This document shows, one piece after another, positions 17,407 to 25,465 of a DNA stretch of 64,000 nt. This stretch comes from Pelagadaptatus aseana (lineage in GTDB: Bacteria; Pseudomonadota; Gammaproteobacteria; Pseudomonadales; Cellvibrionaceae): positions 62,001 through 126,000 of the forward strand of contig BAABNI010000001.1 of assembly GCA_040365065.1 (NCBI GenBank), read 5' to 3'. Position 1 is the stretch's first letter. Each line of letters opens with the position of its first letter. A program made the position numbers and the translations under genes. The notes under the pieces were generated by a model, which had not been told where the DNA came from, did no database searches, and worked only from the letters and a program-made list of their open reading frames with translations.

Positions 17407-17430
17407 GACCGCAAGACCGCAAGACCGCAA
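17407..17430 (+). repeat. Three tandem 8-bp repeats before lipoprotein 3
   Basis: GACCGCAA occurs three times in a row, then GACTGAA, ending ten bases before the ATG at 17440. It occupies the place of the ribosome site, so copy-number change by slippage could alter translation. Confidence 0.85.
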
Positions 17431-17439
17431 GACTGAACA

Positions 17440-18417
17440 ATGGGATACACCAAGCTTTGTTATCGCCTGATCAGGCTTACCTGCTACAGCCTGATATTCG
17501 GGCTTGTCACCGCATGCTCACAGGATGAGGCAACCCCCTCTCCAGCCATCGCTGCCAGTGAGCCACCGCAGACTTCAAACCAGCCCCAGAAATTACAGCA
17601 AGTGGCTCCACAGCAAGAGACGCCACAACAAAAACCCGTGGCGGTTTGGGGCACCTCCTTCCTCAAGCCGATGTTCTTTGTCGAGGAACACATGCAGGAT
17701 CAGGGACTGGGCGATCTGATGTTCAAAAAGCTGCAGGACAACCTGCCGCAGTTTCAGCACACCCAAACCCGCGCCAGCTACCCACGAATGATCGCGGAGA
17801 TGCGCAATGGCGTCGACATGTGCTCACTGCTGTTTTACAACACCGACCGCGCCACGTTTATGGCCTACAGTAACGCCGTTGCCATTACCCCGACCTACCA
17901 GATCTACACCAGCCTGCAGGGCAAAGCGGCACTGGATCAGGCCCTGGAGCGGGATGTCCGTGAAGCCTCTCTGGATGAGATACTGGCACACAGTCGTGAA
18001 CTGACGCTGCTGATCACCCCCAATCAGACTTACGGCCCGGTCCGGGACAAAATTTTTGCCAAACACGCCAAGCAGTTAAAGATTCAACACCATCTGGGCA
18101 ATCAGGCGGAAAAGATAAAGATGCTGGCCGACAATGAGGCGCAGATGCTGCTGGCCATGCCCTGGGTGTTCAATTACGAACAGCGAGTTCAGAAACTGCA
18201 GGGCCAGACCGCCAAGATTCACCTGACCGACGTGCCCACCTACCAGACGTCCTACATCGCCTGCACCGACAGTGAGCTCGGCAGAAGCGTGGTCGAAGCC
18301 ATCAACGCCATCAAGCCGGCCGCCCATACCCTGTTGAAAACAGCCGGCTCCAAGTGGTTAAAAGTTGAAGAATTGCACTCTTACCATCAGTCCTATCTGG
18401 ATCACTTTGCGCCCTGA
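17440..18417 (+). CDS. Periplasmic binding-protein-like lipoprotein 3 of 3
   Basis: A 325-residue third paralogue. The lipobox is LVTAC with Cys26 and Ser at +2, suggesting outer-membrane sorting. A Gln/Pro-rich linker precedes the domain. Compared with its siblings the first strand is altered (AVWGTSFLKPMFF in place of WAKPGFAPLF), so ligand choice may differ. The rest is well kept: GLGDLMFKKLQDNLPQF, RMIAEMRNGVDMCSLLFY, LITPNQTYGPVRDKIFAKH and MPWVFNYEQ. The ATG at 17440 is preceded by three 8-bp repeats instead of a clear Shine-Dalgarno sequence, and the TGA stop lies within a 14-bp tandem duplication. Confidence 0.7.
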   Translation: MGYTKLCYRLIRLTCYSLIFGLVTACSQDEATPSPAIAASEPPQTSNQPQKLQQVAPQQETPQQKPVAVWGTSFLKPMFFVEEHMQDQGLGDLMFKKLQDNLPQFQHTQTRASYPRMIAEMRNGVDMCSLLFYNTDRATFMAYSNAVAITPTYQIYTSLQGKAALDQALERDVREASLDEILAHSRELTLLITPNQTYGPVRDKIFAKHAKQLKIQHHLGNQAEKIKMLADNEAQMLLAMPWVFNYEQRVQKLQGQTAKIHLTDVPTYQTSYIACTDSELGRSVVEAINAIKPAAHTLLKTAGSKWLKVEELHSYHQSYLDHFAP

Positions 18418-18436
18418 CCCCTGCGCCCTGACCCCT
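18409..18436 (+). repeat. 14-bp tandem duplication across a stop codon
   Basis: GCGCCCTGACCCCT occurs twice in tandem (18409-18422, 18423-18436). The first copy contains the last codons and TGA of lipoprotein 3; the second is untranslated. It resembles the stop-codon duplication of cheV. Confidence 0.9.
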
Positions 18437-18444
18437 GTCACTGA

Positions 18445-20268
18445 TTAATCGAACAACCCCGCCCACAGCATCTGCAGATAGGTGGCGGCGATACGCCACA
18501 CGGACACCTCCGCCACCTTATCGGTGGCGGCAAACACCCGGCCTTCGTGCACCGTACCCCAGACCTTGATATCCCGGATGGCCATGGGCGCCACCGTCAG
18601 CGGATCGGCGTCGAGAATGGTCAGATTGGCCAGCTTGCCAACCTCAATAGAACCAATGCTGTGTTCCTGCTGCAGCGAATAGGCGGCATCGATCGTCACA
18701 GCCCGCAGCGCCTGCTCGACCGAGATCCGCTGCTCGGGCCCCACCAGATTGCCCTGCTGAGTCACCCGATTGACCGCTGACCACATCAGAAACAACGGTT
18801 TGCCCGGAGCCATCGGCATATCCGAGTGCAGCGAGAAAGACACACCGGCATCGGCTACCTCACCCAGACGCACCATTTGCTGCGCTCTGGCCGGGCCGAT
18901 ACCGCGCAGACTGTAGTGATCTGCCAGCACCACCGGATAGTAGGGGTTGGCACTCACTATCAATCCCAGATCCCGTATCCGCTGAATCTGATCAGAGGTT
19001 GAAAAGCCGAAGTGAACAATCACCGTGCGGTGATCCGGGCGCGGATTGCGCCGCATATTCTCTGCCACAACATCGAGCAACAGCTCCAACCCCAGATCGC
19101 CGTTCTGATGCACGTGAATCTGATAGCCGGCGTCCCAGTAATCGGCAAACGCCTTTTTAAAGCGCTTTGGCTGCATCAACCATTCACCGTGATGACCATC
19201 CAGATAGCCGTCCTGCATCTGCATCAACTGACTGAACATGGCACCGTCGGCAAACAACTTCACCTGTTTGGGCAAGAAGCGGCTCATGCCCTCACCCCAG
19301 GCCAGCATTTTTTCGGTTTCAAGTACCATCTGCTCGCCACTGAATTGGGTCGAGAAGGTTTTGCCGTCGGCGATGTAATCCATATGAAACGGCGTCGCTG
19401 CCGGCGCAAAAATCTGGTTTTGCATAATCTGCAAATTGCGATTCACCATACCACCCGGTTCTACCACATAGGTGCTACCGGCCGCCTGCCAGTAGGCCTT
19501 GACCATCTCAAGCGCCGGCAGATAGCGCTCCGGGGCGGCCAACTCCCGGAACAGTATGGGGGCCAACGCCAGTGCGCCCTGCTCCCAGAAATGACCGCGC
19601 TGAATATTGCTTTGCTGTTGCGCGTAGCGTGACCAGGCAGAAAGAGTGGCCGGGGTAATGTCGAAATACTCCAGCGCCCGGCTATTGAAAACAAACTCAT
19701 GGGCTGAGCGCTGCCAGATTACAATGGGAAACTCTGAACTGATGACATCCAGATCGGCGCGACTGAGCTCGCCATGCCAAAGACGGTGATACCCCCAGGA
19801 AAATATCACCTGCTCGGGATCCGTTTTGGTAGCAACAATCTCCCGCAGTCGCGCTCGATACGCTTGCTGGGTTTCCGCCCGGGGATGAAATACTCCGGGC
19901 ATAGACCAGTCTTCGATGGATACCACATCGGTAGCAAGCGTCAATGCCGCCAGCCACGGGTGATCGTGCTGGTTGATAAAGCCCGGCACAATCACCTTGT
20001 CCGCAAAGCGTTGGTCAACCTCTACCTGCGCCCCGGCCAGCTGCTCACGCAATGACGCCAGAGTCCCAACGCCCACGATTTGCTTGCCTTTGACCGCCAC
20101 AGCCTCGGCGCGAGGCAGCTTGCGATCCAGGGTAATCACCGCAGAGGCGGGATACAGGGTCACCGTATTCTCGGCCCTGTTCTCGCCCTCCTGCCGGGCA
20201 CACCCTGCCAGCGTCAACACCAGCAACACACAACTGCCCATCAAGGCTTGCTTTAACCAACCATTCAT
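18445..20268 (-). CDS. Amidohydrolase-family lipoprotein (YtcJ-like)
   Basis: A 607-residue metal-dependent hydrolase of amidohydrolase family 3. The signal ends in a lipobox LAGC (Cys23) with Ala at +2, so it is a lipid-anchored envelope enzyme, probably outer-membrane. The metal ligands include the HxH of NQHDHPW, a His in HVHQNGD, a His in VIVHFGF and the Asp in SLHSDMPM. The C-terminal GKLANLTILDADPL is the usual end of the family's composite beta-domain. The ATG at 20268 has AGG about nine bases upstream; a TTG three codons earlier is less likely. The substrate cannot be inferred. It is divergent from a MarR gene, which may regulate it. Confidence 0.83.
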   Translation of the reverse strand: MNGWLKQALMGSCVLLVLTLAGCARQEGENRAENTVTLYPASAVITLDRKLPRAEAVAVKGKQIVGVGTLASLREQLAGAQVEVDQRFADKVIVPGFINQHDHPWLAALTLATDVVSIEDWSMPGVFHPRAETQQAYRARLREIVATKTDPEQVIFSWGYHRLWHGELSRADLDVISSEFPIVIWQRSAHEFVFNSRALEYFDITPATLSAWSRYAQQQSNIQRGHFWEQGALALAPILFRELAAPERYLPALEMVKAYWQAAGSTYVVEPGGMVNRNLQIMQNQIFAPAATPFHMDYIADGKTFSTQFSGEQMVLETEKMLAWGEGMSRFLPKQVKLFADGAMFSQLMQMQDGYLDGHHGEWLMQPKRFKKAFADYWDAGYQIHVHQNGDLGLELLLDVVAENMRRNPRPDHRTVIVHFGFSTSDQIQRIRDLGLIVSANPYYPVVLADHYSLRGIGPARAQQMVRLGEVADAGVSFSLHSDMPMAPGKPLFLMWSAVNRVTQQGNLVGPEQRISVEQALRAVTIDAAYSLQQEHSIGSIEVGKLANLTILDADPLTVAPMAIRDIKVWGTVHEGRVFAATDKVAEVSVWRIAATYLQMLWAGLFD

Positions 20269-20401
20269 TCTGACCAACCTGTTTCTTTATGGCTCATTAC
20301 AAATCGGCTGCAGAGGCTAACACGTTTAGCATGAGCCGGGCGAAGACATCTGCCCACGATATTATCTTGTACACAAAATAAATTTACGGCAAGATCCGGG
20401 T

Positions 20402-20815
20402 ATGGAATTGCTATCTCCCGATGACTGTATTTTTCACCTGCTGGCCAAAGCCAGCCAGGCCGGCACCCGCTACTGGAAATCGGTGGTGGGGGATCTGGGT
20501 GTCACCGCCGTGCAGGCCAAGGTGCTGGTGCAGCTCAATGGCATCGAATCCATCGGCACCGGAGATTTGAGCCGGCTCACCGCGCTCGACAGTGCAACCC
20601 TGACGGGCGTGCTAGATCGGCTGGAAAAAATGACACTGATTACTCGAACCCCCAAACCGGAAGACCGCCGCGCCCTGTCGATTCAACTGACCGCCAAAGG
20701 GGCACAACTGGCAACAACCCTCTACCAGCGCATGCCACAGGCCAATGCCGATTTTCTTGAACCCCTGTCCGACAGCGAAAGTGCTCTGCTGCGCAACCTG
20801 CTGAAACGGCTTTAA
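20402..20815 (+). CDS. MarR-family transcriptional regulator
   Basis: A 137-residue winged-helix protein. The core is LGVTAVQAKVLVQL, then the recognition helix region LDSATLTGVLDRLEKMTLI and the wing TPKPEDRRALSIQLTAKG with the conserved Asp-Arg-Arg. The start is ATG at 20402. MarR proteins usually repress adjacent genes until a small, often aromatic or acyl, ligand binds. A thioesterase gene follows on the same strand after 48 bases, and the lipoprotein amidohydrolase is divergent, so both are candidate targets. A TTGT-AC-ACAA element lies about 30 bases before the start; its role is uncertain. Confidence 0.87.
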   Translation: MELLSPDDCIFHLLAKASQAGTRYWKSVVGDLGVTAVQAKVLVQLNGIESIGTGDLSRLTALDSATLTGVLDRLEKMTLITRTPKPEDRRALSIQLTAKGAQLATTLYQRMPQANADFLEPLSDSESALLRNLLKRL

Positions 20816-20863
20816 TTTTTTAACCATTTGTTTTGCGTGCAAAATATTATGAGGTAACCCCAC

Positions 20864-21646
20864 ATGAATCTGACCCAGCTACTGCAAGCCGTGCGCAATG
20901 GCACGCCCACCATCATCAATGAATCCTGGGCTCAGGGGCGCACCGCCTATGGCGGCATTACCGGTGCCGTCCTCTGCGAAGCCTGTCGCAAAGACGTCGA
21001 CAGCACACGCCGGCTGCGCAATTTTGAAGTGGGCTTTTTAAGGCCGGTTGAAGCCAACAAAGCCTTTGAGATCGAAGTAGAGACACTGGCCAGTGGCAAG
21101 ACCGCCACCATGAAAAGCGCCCGATTGATTCAGGAGGGTAAACTGCGCGCCACGGCCAAAGCCGACTTTGTCGCGCCACTGCAATCGGAGATTGAAATTA
21201 ACACCTTCAAGCCACCTGCCATGAAATCGAAAGCCGATTCCATGTCCATGGCACTGGATTTCCTGCCACCATTTATGCAGCACTTTGACAATTATCTGAC
21301 CACCGAGGCGCCGCCGTTTGCCGGCAAACCGATTGCCGAAATGGGCGGCTGGATTCGTCTGGCCGATGACATTGATGGCCTCACCGACAGCCATTTGGTG
21401 TGCCTGATCGACTCGTGGCCTCCCACCGCTTCCGTCCACTACAGCGGTTTCAAGCCGCTGTCGACCATCAGCTGGGGGATCCACTTTGCCGAACCGGTTG
21501 ACCGGATCAATCCGAAGGATCATCTGGGCTATCTGGCCAAGGTTAACTTTGGCAAAAACGGTTTGAGTTCTTCCGAAGCAGAAATCTGGTCACCCAAGGG
21601 CCAATTGCTGGCTCGCAGTTATCAGACCAATATTATTTATGGCTAA
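20864..21646 (+). CDS. Acyl-CoA thioesterase-like protein (double hot-dog)
   Basis: A 260-residue protein of the TesB/thioesterase-like superfamily. The N-terminal half has WAQGRTAYGGITGAVLCEA, the hot-dog helix seen in acyl-CoA thioesterases, followed by FLRPVEANKAFEIEVETL. The C-terminal half repeats the fold, with SVHYSGFKPLSTISWGIHF and SSSEAEIWSPKGQLLARSYQ. It should release free fatty acids from acyl-CoA in the cytoplasm. The ATG at 20864 follows GAGG with good spacing. It is co-directional with marR and probably co-transcribed. It lies near CYP153 and acyl-CoA enzymes, consistent with fatty-acid or alkane metabolism, but its chain-length preference is unknown. Confidence 0.78.
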   Translation: MNLTQLLQAVRNGTPTIINESWAQGRTAYGGITGAVLCEACRKDVDSTRRLRNFEVGFLRPVEANKAFEIEVETLASGKTATMKSARLIQEGKLRATAKADFVAPLQSEIEINTFKPPAMKSKADSMSMALDFLPPFMQHFDNYLTTEAPPFAGKPIAEMGGWIRLADDIDGLTDSHLVCLIDSWPPTASVHYSGFKPLSTISWGIHFAEPVDRINPKDHLGYLAKVNFGKNGLSSSEAEIWSPKGQLLARSYQTNIIYG

Positions 21647-21680
21647 AAAATGGGATCCCCCGCCAATTCGGGGGATCCCA
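21645..21680 (-). terminator. Strong intrinsic terminator after the CYP153 gene
   Basis: TGGGATCCCCCG and CGGGGGATCCCA form a perfect 12-bp stem around a six-base loop (21651-21680). On the minus strand a run of six T follows (21645-21650), so it ends the CYP153 transcript. It begins 12 bases after the P450 stop and overlaps the end of the thioesterase region on the other strand. Confidence 0.85.
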
Positions 21681-21691
21681 AACTGAGTCCA

Positions 21692-22969
21692 TCAACTGAC
21701 TGGAATCAACCGTACCGGCAATTCACTGAAGCCCTTCACAAAGTTGGAGCGCACTCGCACCGGCTCACCCACAACCTCAATCTTTTCGAAGCGCTGCATG
21801 ATCTCTTCCCAGAGAATGCGCAACTGCATCTCAGCCAGGCGATTACCCATACAGCGGTGCACACCAAAGCCGAAGGAGATATGACGGCGGGCATTTTTGC
21901 GATCAATCAAAAACTGGTTGGGATTTTCGATACTGCGCTCGTCGCGATTACCGGAGACATACCACATCACCACCTTGTCGCCCTTTTTGATGGTTTTGCC
22001 GCCCAGCTCAACATCCTCTGTGGCAATGCGGCGCATGTGCGCCAGCGGCGTCTGCCAGCGGATAATCTCTGACACCATATTGGGAATCAGGCTGTGGTCA
22101 GCTCGCAGCTTGTCGTACTCGGCCGGGTTTTCATTAAGTGCCAGCACACCGCCGCTAATCGAATTGCGGGTGGTGTCATTGCCGCCGACAATCAACAAAC
22201 CGAGATTACCCAAAAATTCCATGGGGCGATCGAGAATATCCTTGGTGGCCTCACTGGCCTGCATCAGGGAAATCAGGTCATAGCTCATCTCACCGTCCTT
22301 GTTTTCCGCCAGACGCTGATGCCACAGTTCACTGAACACCCGGGCGCAATCCATTAACTCCTGAGTCCGATATTCCGGATCAATATCGGCACCGGTCATT
22401 TCCGGCAGAGCCGCCATCAGATCCGACCAGTGAATCAATTTATGACGATCTTCAAACGGAAAACCGAAGATGGTGGCCAGCATCTGAGCGGTCAATTCCA
22501 CTGACACCTTTTCTACCCAGTTAAAGCTCTCACCCACCGGCAGACCATCGAGAATGGTGATCACCCGCGAGCGAATTATGCCCTCCAGTTCGGCCAGATT
22601 TTTCGGTGCCACCACCGATTGCACCGCGTTGCGTTGCTCATCGTGTTTGGGAGGATCCATGGAAATAAACATTTCAACCGGCAGATCTTCACCCCGGTCA
22701 CCAATCACGACAAACGGCTCGGATGAGAATTGCTGATGGTGGCTGTCCACATAGACGATGTCATCGTAGCGGGTGATCGACCAAAACGGACCGAAGGGAC
22801 TGTCCTCGATATAATGCACCGGGTCTTCATCGCGCAACCGGGCAAAGTAGGGCTCCCACAGGTTTTGCTCAAACAGACGCGCATCGCTGACATCAATTCG
22901 ATCCAGTGGCAGTGTGTCTACGGGCGGTACCGCAGGCTCGGCAGAAGACGGCGTAAAAATAGCGTTCAT
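21692..22969 (-). CDS. Cytochrome P450 alkane hydroxylase, CYP153 family
   Basis: A 425-residue soluble P450. The haem-binding loop is FGFGVHRCMGNRLAEM with the thiolate at Cys373; the I-helix has GGNDTTRN; the ExxR motif is EIIR. The haem loop plus the end segment RVRSNFVKGFSELPV are very typical of CYP153, which hydroxylates the terminal carbon of medium-chain alkanes and fatty acids using ferredoxin and ferredoxin reductase. The ATG at 22969 follows AGGAGGGAG, a very strong ribosome site. A 2Fe-2S ferredoxin gene ends 10 bases upstream, so they are co-transcribed. The usual ferredoxin reductase gene is absent from the neighbourhood. The divergent AraC gene at 23505 is the likely regulator. 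Confidence 0.92.
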   Translation of the reverse strand: MNAIFTPSSAEPAVPPVDTLPLDRIDVSDARLFEQNLWEPYFARLRDEDPVHYIEDSPFGPFWSITRYDDIVYVDSHHQQFSSEPFVVIGDRGEDLPVEMFISMDPPKHDEQRNAVQSVVAPKNLAELEGIIRSRVITILDGLPVGESFNWVEKVSVELTAQMLATIFGFPFEDRHKLIHWSDLMAALPEMTGADIDPEYRTQELMDCARVFSELWHQRLAENKDGEMSYDLISLMQASEATKDILDRPMEFLGNLGLLIVGGNDTTRNSISGGVLALNENPAEYDKLRADHSLIPNMVSEIIRWQTPLAHMRRIATEDVELGGKTIKKGDKVVMWYVSGNRDERSIENPNQFLIDRKNARRHISFGFGVHRCMGNRLAEMQLRILWEEIMQRFEKIEVVGEPVRVRSNFVKGFSELPVRLIPVS

Positions 22970-22979
22970 GGCTCCCTCC

Positions 22980-23300
22980 TTACATCTGAAATTCAGGCAG
23001 TGACACACGGATACCGCTCAGCTCATCACTGAGCGATACCTGACAGGAGAGGCGGGAACCGGACTGCTGCTCCGGCGTCATGCCCAGCATCGAATCTTCC
23101 ATGGCATCGGCCGCCTCCAGCTTACCCAGCCAGGCCTCGTCGACGATCACATGGCAGGTGCCACAGGCACAGCTGCCACCGCAATCGGCATCAATACCGG
23201 GGACGCCATTGTCCATCGCCGCCTGCATCAGGGTCTGGCCCGCTTCGGCCTCCACCTTGTGCTCGGAGCCATCGTGCTCCACATAGGTTACTTCGATCAT
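22980..23300 (-). CDS. 2Fe-2S ferredoxin, electron donor to CYP153
   Basis: A 106-residue adrenodoxin/putidaredoxin-type ferredoxin. The cluster ligands are Cys40, Cys46, Cys49 and Cys86 (C-x5-C-x2-C...C), in DADCGGSCACGTCHV and RLSCQV. This type passes electrons to bacterial P450s. The start is the ATG at 23300 with GGTGGAG just upstream; the frame is open 75 bases further but with no ribosome site. It is the first gene of the ferredoxin-CYP153 pair. The promoter must lie between 23301 and 23505, where three direct repeats sit. Confidence 0.93.
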   Translation of the reverse strand: MIEVTYVEHDGSEHKVEAEAGQTLMQAAMDNGVPGIDADCGGSCACGTCHVIVDEAWLGKLEAADAMEDSMLGMTPEQQSGSRLSCQVSLSDELSGIRVSLPEFQM

Positions 23301-23418
23301 TCTCCACCTCTCTGATGTCTTGTTATCGCTTGTGTTGTTATAGATTGGATTGTTATTAATTGGGTCATGCACCACTTGGCATGTACTCAGAATAGGAAAA
23401 GCCGACGCAAAGTCTCAG

Positions 23419-23474
23419 GTCATTAGAAGACATTATAGGGTCATTACAGGACACCAGAGAGTCATTAGCAGACA
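23419..23474. promoter_or_regulatory. Three direct repeats, 21-bp period: probable AraC-type operator
   Basis: GTCATTAGAAGACA (23419), GTCATTACAGGACA (23440) and GTCATTAGCAGACA (23461) share GTCATTA...GACA. Starts are exactly 21 bases apart, two helical turns, so all face the same side of the DNA. They lie between the divergent ferredoxin-CYP153 operon and the AraC gene. AraC-family proteins bind such direct half-sites with two tandem helix-turn-helix motifs. The repeat and spacing are seen; the binding protein is inferred. Confidence 0.7.
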
Positions 23475-23504
23475 CAACTCCAGTAACCCTGCTAGGCTAG
23501 CGCC

Positions 23505-24557
23505 ATGAACGCCAACAGCAGCCACAGCAGAGACCTCACCATTCCCTCACTTCCGGTCAACTACACCCGGCTGATTGCCCGGGAGTTGCACCTACAGGAA
23601 CGGGAGCTGGATGAACTGTTGCGCGGTACCGGATTGAAGTGGTCGGAGATCCTCAACGACGACACCCTGATCAGCACCGCCCAACAGGCCCAGATTGCCC
23701 GCAATGGCATTCGCATGTCGGGCGCTCCCTGGATCGGGCTGCGCATTGGCCATCAACTGACCCCACCGACCCACGGTCCCATCGGCTTTCTCGCCAACAC
23801 CAGCCCCGACCTGAAAACCGCGCTAGAGGGGTTTCGCGATTTTCTGCCCTCAAGGGTCAGCTTTACGGAACTGAGACTGGAAGTCGAAGGCGACCAACTG
23901 GCCTGTTATCTCAACACCGATCTCGGCGATGAGCTGATCAACCGCGCGGTCTTCGAGGCCTTTGGCCTGTCGCTGATCACCTTGATTGAATACGTACTGG
24001 GGCGCGATTTTATCGAGGGCGAGTTGCACTACCCCTACCCCAAACCGGATTACGCCGAACGCTTTGCCGACTACAGCCAGTGCCCGGTTACTTATGACGC
24101 CCCACGCGGCAAAATCACCATCCCACTGGCCCTGACCGACACCCCCAACGCCACCGCCGATCACGTTGCCTACCAATACGCCCGCCAACAGTGTGAAGAA
24201 CTGCAGCAACAACTGCCGCTGGACTCGGCCAGCACCAAGACCCGGGTGATGAGCATTCTGTTGTCGCGCCCACCCAATCAATGGTCGGAAAAAACCGTCG
24301 CCGCCAGTCTGTTTATTTCAACCCGCACACTGGCACGCCGACTGAAGCAGGAAGACACCGGTTTCTGGGCCCTGAAAGATCAGCTGCTGGCCTCCATGGC
24401 CGCCAACTATCTGCGTGACACCCAACTGTCGGTCGAGGCCATCGCCACCTTGCTCGACTACCATGACAGCCCCAATTTTCGTCGCGCCTTCAAGCGCTGG
24501 TATGGCATGCCCCCGGCCGACTTCCGTCAACGCAACGGTGTTGAGCGAAACCATTAA
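23505..24557 (+). CDS. AraC-family regulator, likely controlling CYP153
   Basis: A 350-residue protein with an N-terminal arabinose-binding-type domain (THGPIGFLANTSPDLKTAL) at residues 20-210. The C-terminal AraC DNA-binding domain is at 245-345, with FISTRTLARRLKQE as first helix-turn-helix and YHDSPNFRRAFKRWYGMPP as second. AraC regulators of this build commonly stand beside CYP153 or alkB genes and respond to alkanes or their oxidation products. The gene is divergent from ferredoxin-CYP153 with about 200 bases between; three 21-bp-spaced repeats occupy the centre. The start is ATG at 23505 without a strong ribosome site. Confidence 0.88.
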   Translation: MNANSSHSRDLTIPSLPVNYTRLIARELHLQERELDELLRGTGLKWSEILNDDTLISTAQQAQIARNGIRMSGAPWIGLRIGHQLTPPTHGPIGFLANTSPDLKTALEGFRDFLPSRVSFTELRLEVEGDQLACYLNTDLGDELINRAVFEAFGLSLITLIEYVLGRDFIEGELHYPYPKPDYAERFADYSQCPVTYDAPRGKITIPLALTDTPNATADHVAYQYARQQCEELQQQLPLDSASTKTRVMSILLSRPPNQWSEKTVAASLFISTRTLARRLKQEDTGFWALKDQLLASMAANYLRDTQLSVEAIATLLDYHDSPNFRRAFKRWYGMPPADFRQRNGVERNH

Positions 24558-24578
24558 CCGGTATGATGCGTACCCTTT

Positions 24579-24608
24579 TTTTAAATCAGCCTGACTTTTA
24601 AATCAGCC
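24579..24608 (+). repeat. Short direct repeat before the HAD gene
   Basis: TTTTAAATCAGCC occurs at 24579-24591 and 24596-24608, a 17-base period, in the gap between the AraC stop and the HAD-hydrolase start. Probably a slippage product; no function is evident. Confidence 0.6.
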
Positions 24609-24623
24609 CAATTAGGTCAAACC

Positions 24624-25364
24624 ATGCTCAAAGCCCTGTTTCTTGATATGGACGAAACCCTGTGTGATACCCAGGGAGCCAACCGCAAAGCCAAACAATT
24701 GTTTGCCGAGGCGGTGCGCCGCGAGTTCGGGCAGAACGTCAATGGTGCCGCCGTGGCCGATGCCTACGTCAGCGGTATTTACCGCGAGTGGGATGATCAG
24801 CAAAAAGCGCGCTACCTGCCATTGGCCCAGCGCAGCGAAGGCGCTTTTCGGGTGCAGCTGATACGCGATCTACTGAGTGCCCAAGGCGTGCATGAGGTGA
24901 CCGCAGAACAGGCCCAAAGTCTGCAGGATGGCTTTGACAAGGATCGCCTCGATCATTTTGATTTTTACCCCGGCATTGCCGAGTTTCTGGCCGAAGCCCG
25001 CAAACTGTTTACTCTGGTGGTGATCACCAATGGCCCGGAATTTTCTCAGGTGCCCAAGGTGCGCGCTGTCAATCTGGCCGCCCATGTGGATCACATCATC
25101 ATTGGCGGTCAGGAACCGGAAGAAAAACCGCACAAATCCATTTTTGAAAAAGCCATGAAACTGGCCAACTGCGAAGCCCACGAAGCCATTCATGTGGGCG
25201 ACAGTCTGGCGGCGGATATCGCCGGAGCCCACAACAGCAACATCACGTCGGTATGGATTCAGCATCAACAACCCTTAGACGCCGAACTGGGCATTAACCC
25301 GCACCACACCCTGATGCACCCGTCGGAGATTCCCGAGCTGGTCCGCAGCCTGAAGCCATCCTGA
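24624..25364 (+). CDS. HAD-superfamily phosphatase
   Basis: A 246-residue haloacid dehalogenase-fold hydrolase. Motif I is DMDETLCDT, with the nucleophile Asp8 and acid/base Asp10. Motif II is VVITNGP, the motif III Lys lies in EEKPHKSIFEKA, and motif IV is HVGDSLAADIAGA. Residues 20-95 form a helical cap (subclass C1). The sequence resembles the YjjG and N-acylneuraminate-9-phosphatase branch, which acts on nucleotides or sugar phosphates; the exact substrate is not clear. The start is ATG at 24624. It is a monocistronic gene between an AraC regulator and pilU. Confidence 0.83.
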   Translation: MLKALFLDMDETLCDTQGANRKAKQLFAEAVRREFGQNVNGAAVADAYVSGIYREWDDQQKARYLPLAQRSEGAFRVQLIRDLLSAQGVHEVTAEQAQSLQDGFDKDRLDHFDFYPGIAEFLAEARKLFTLVVITNGPEFSQVPKVRAVNLAAHVDHIIIGGQEPEEKPHKSIFEKAMKLANCEAHEAIHVGDSLAADIAGAHNSNITSVWIQHQQPLDAELGINPHHTLMHPSEIPELVRSLKPS

Positions 25365-25465
25365 AGACCGGACTGACATTAAAACCGGCTTGATTCAAAT
25401 CAGGCGCGCGCCATAAAGCTCCGCTATGATTAAGGCTTTGAACGTTTGCAAAGCGGAGCAGTCGA

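Noticed and set aside
23419..23474. Three evenly spaced repeats considered as a CRISPR remnant
   Set aside because: Units are 14 bases with 7-base gaps, no spacers of 30 or so bases and no cas genes. The position between divergent genes fits an operator.
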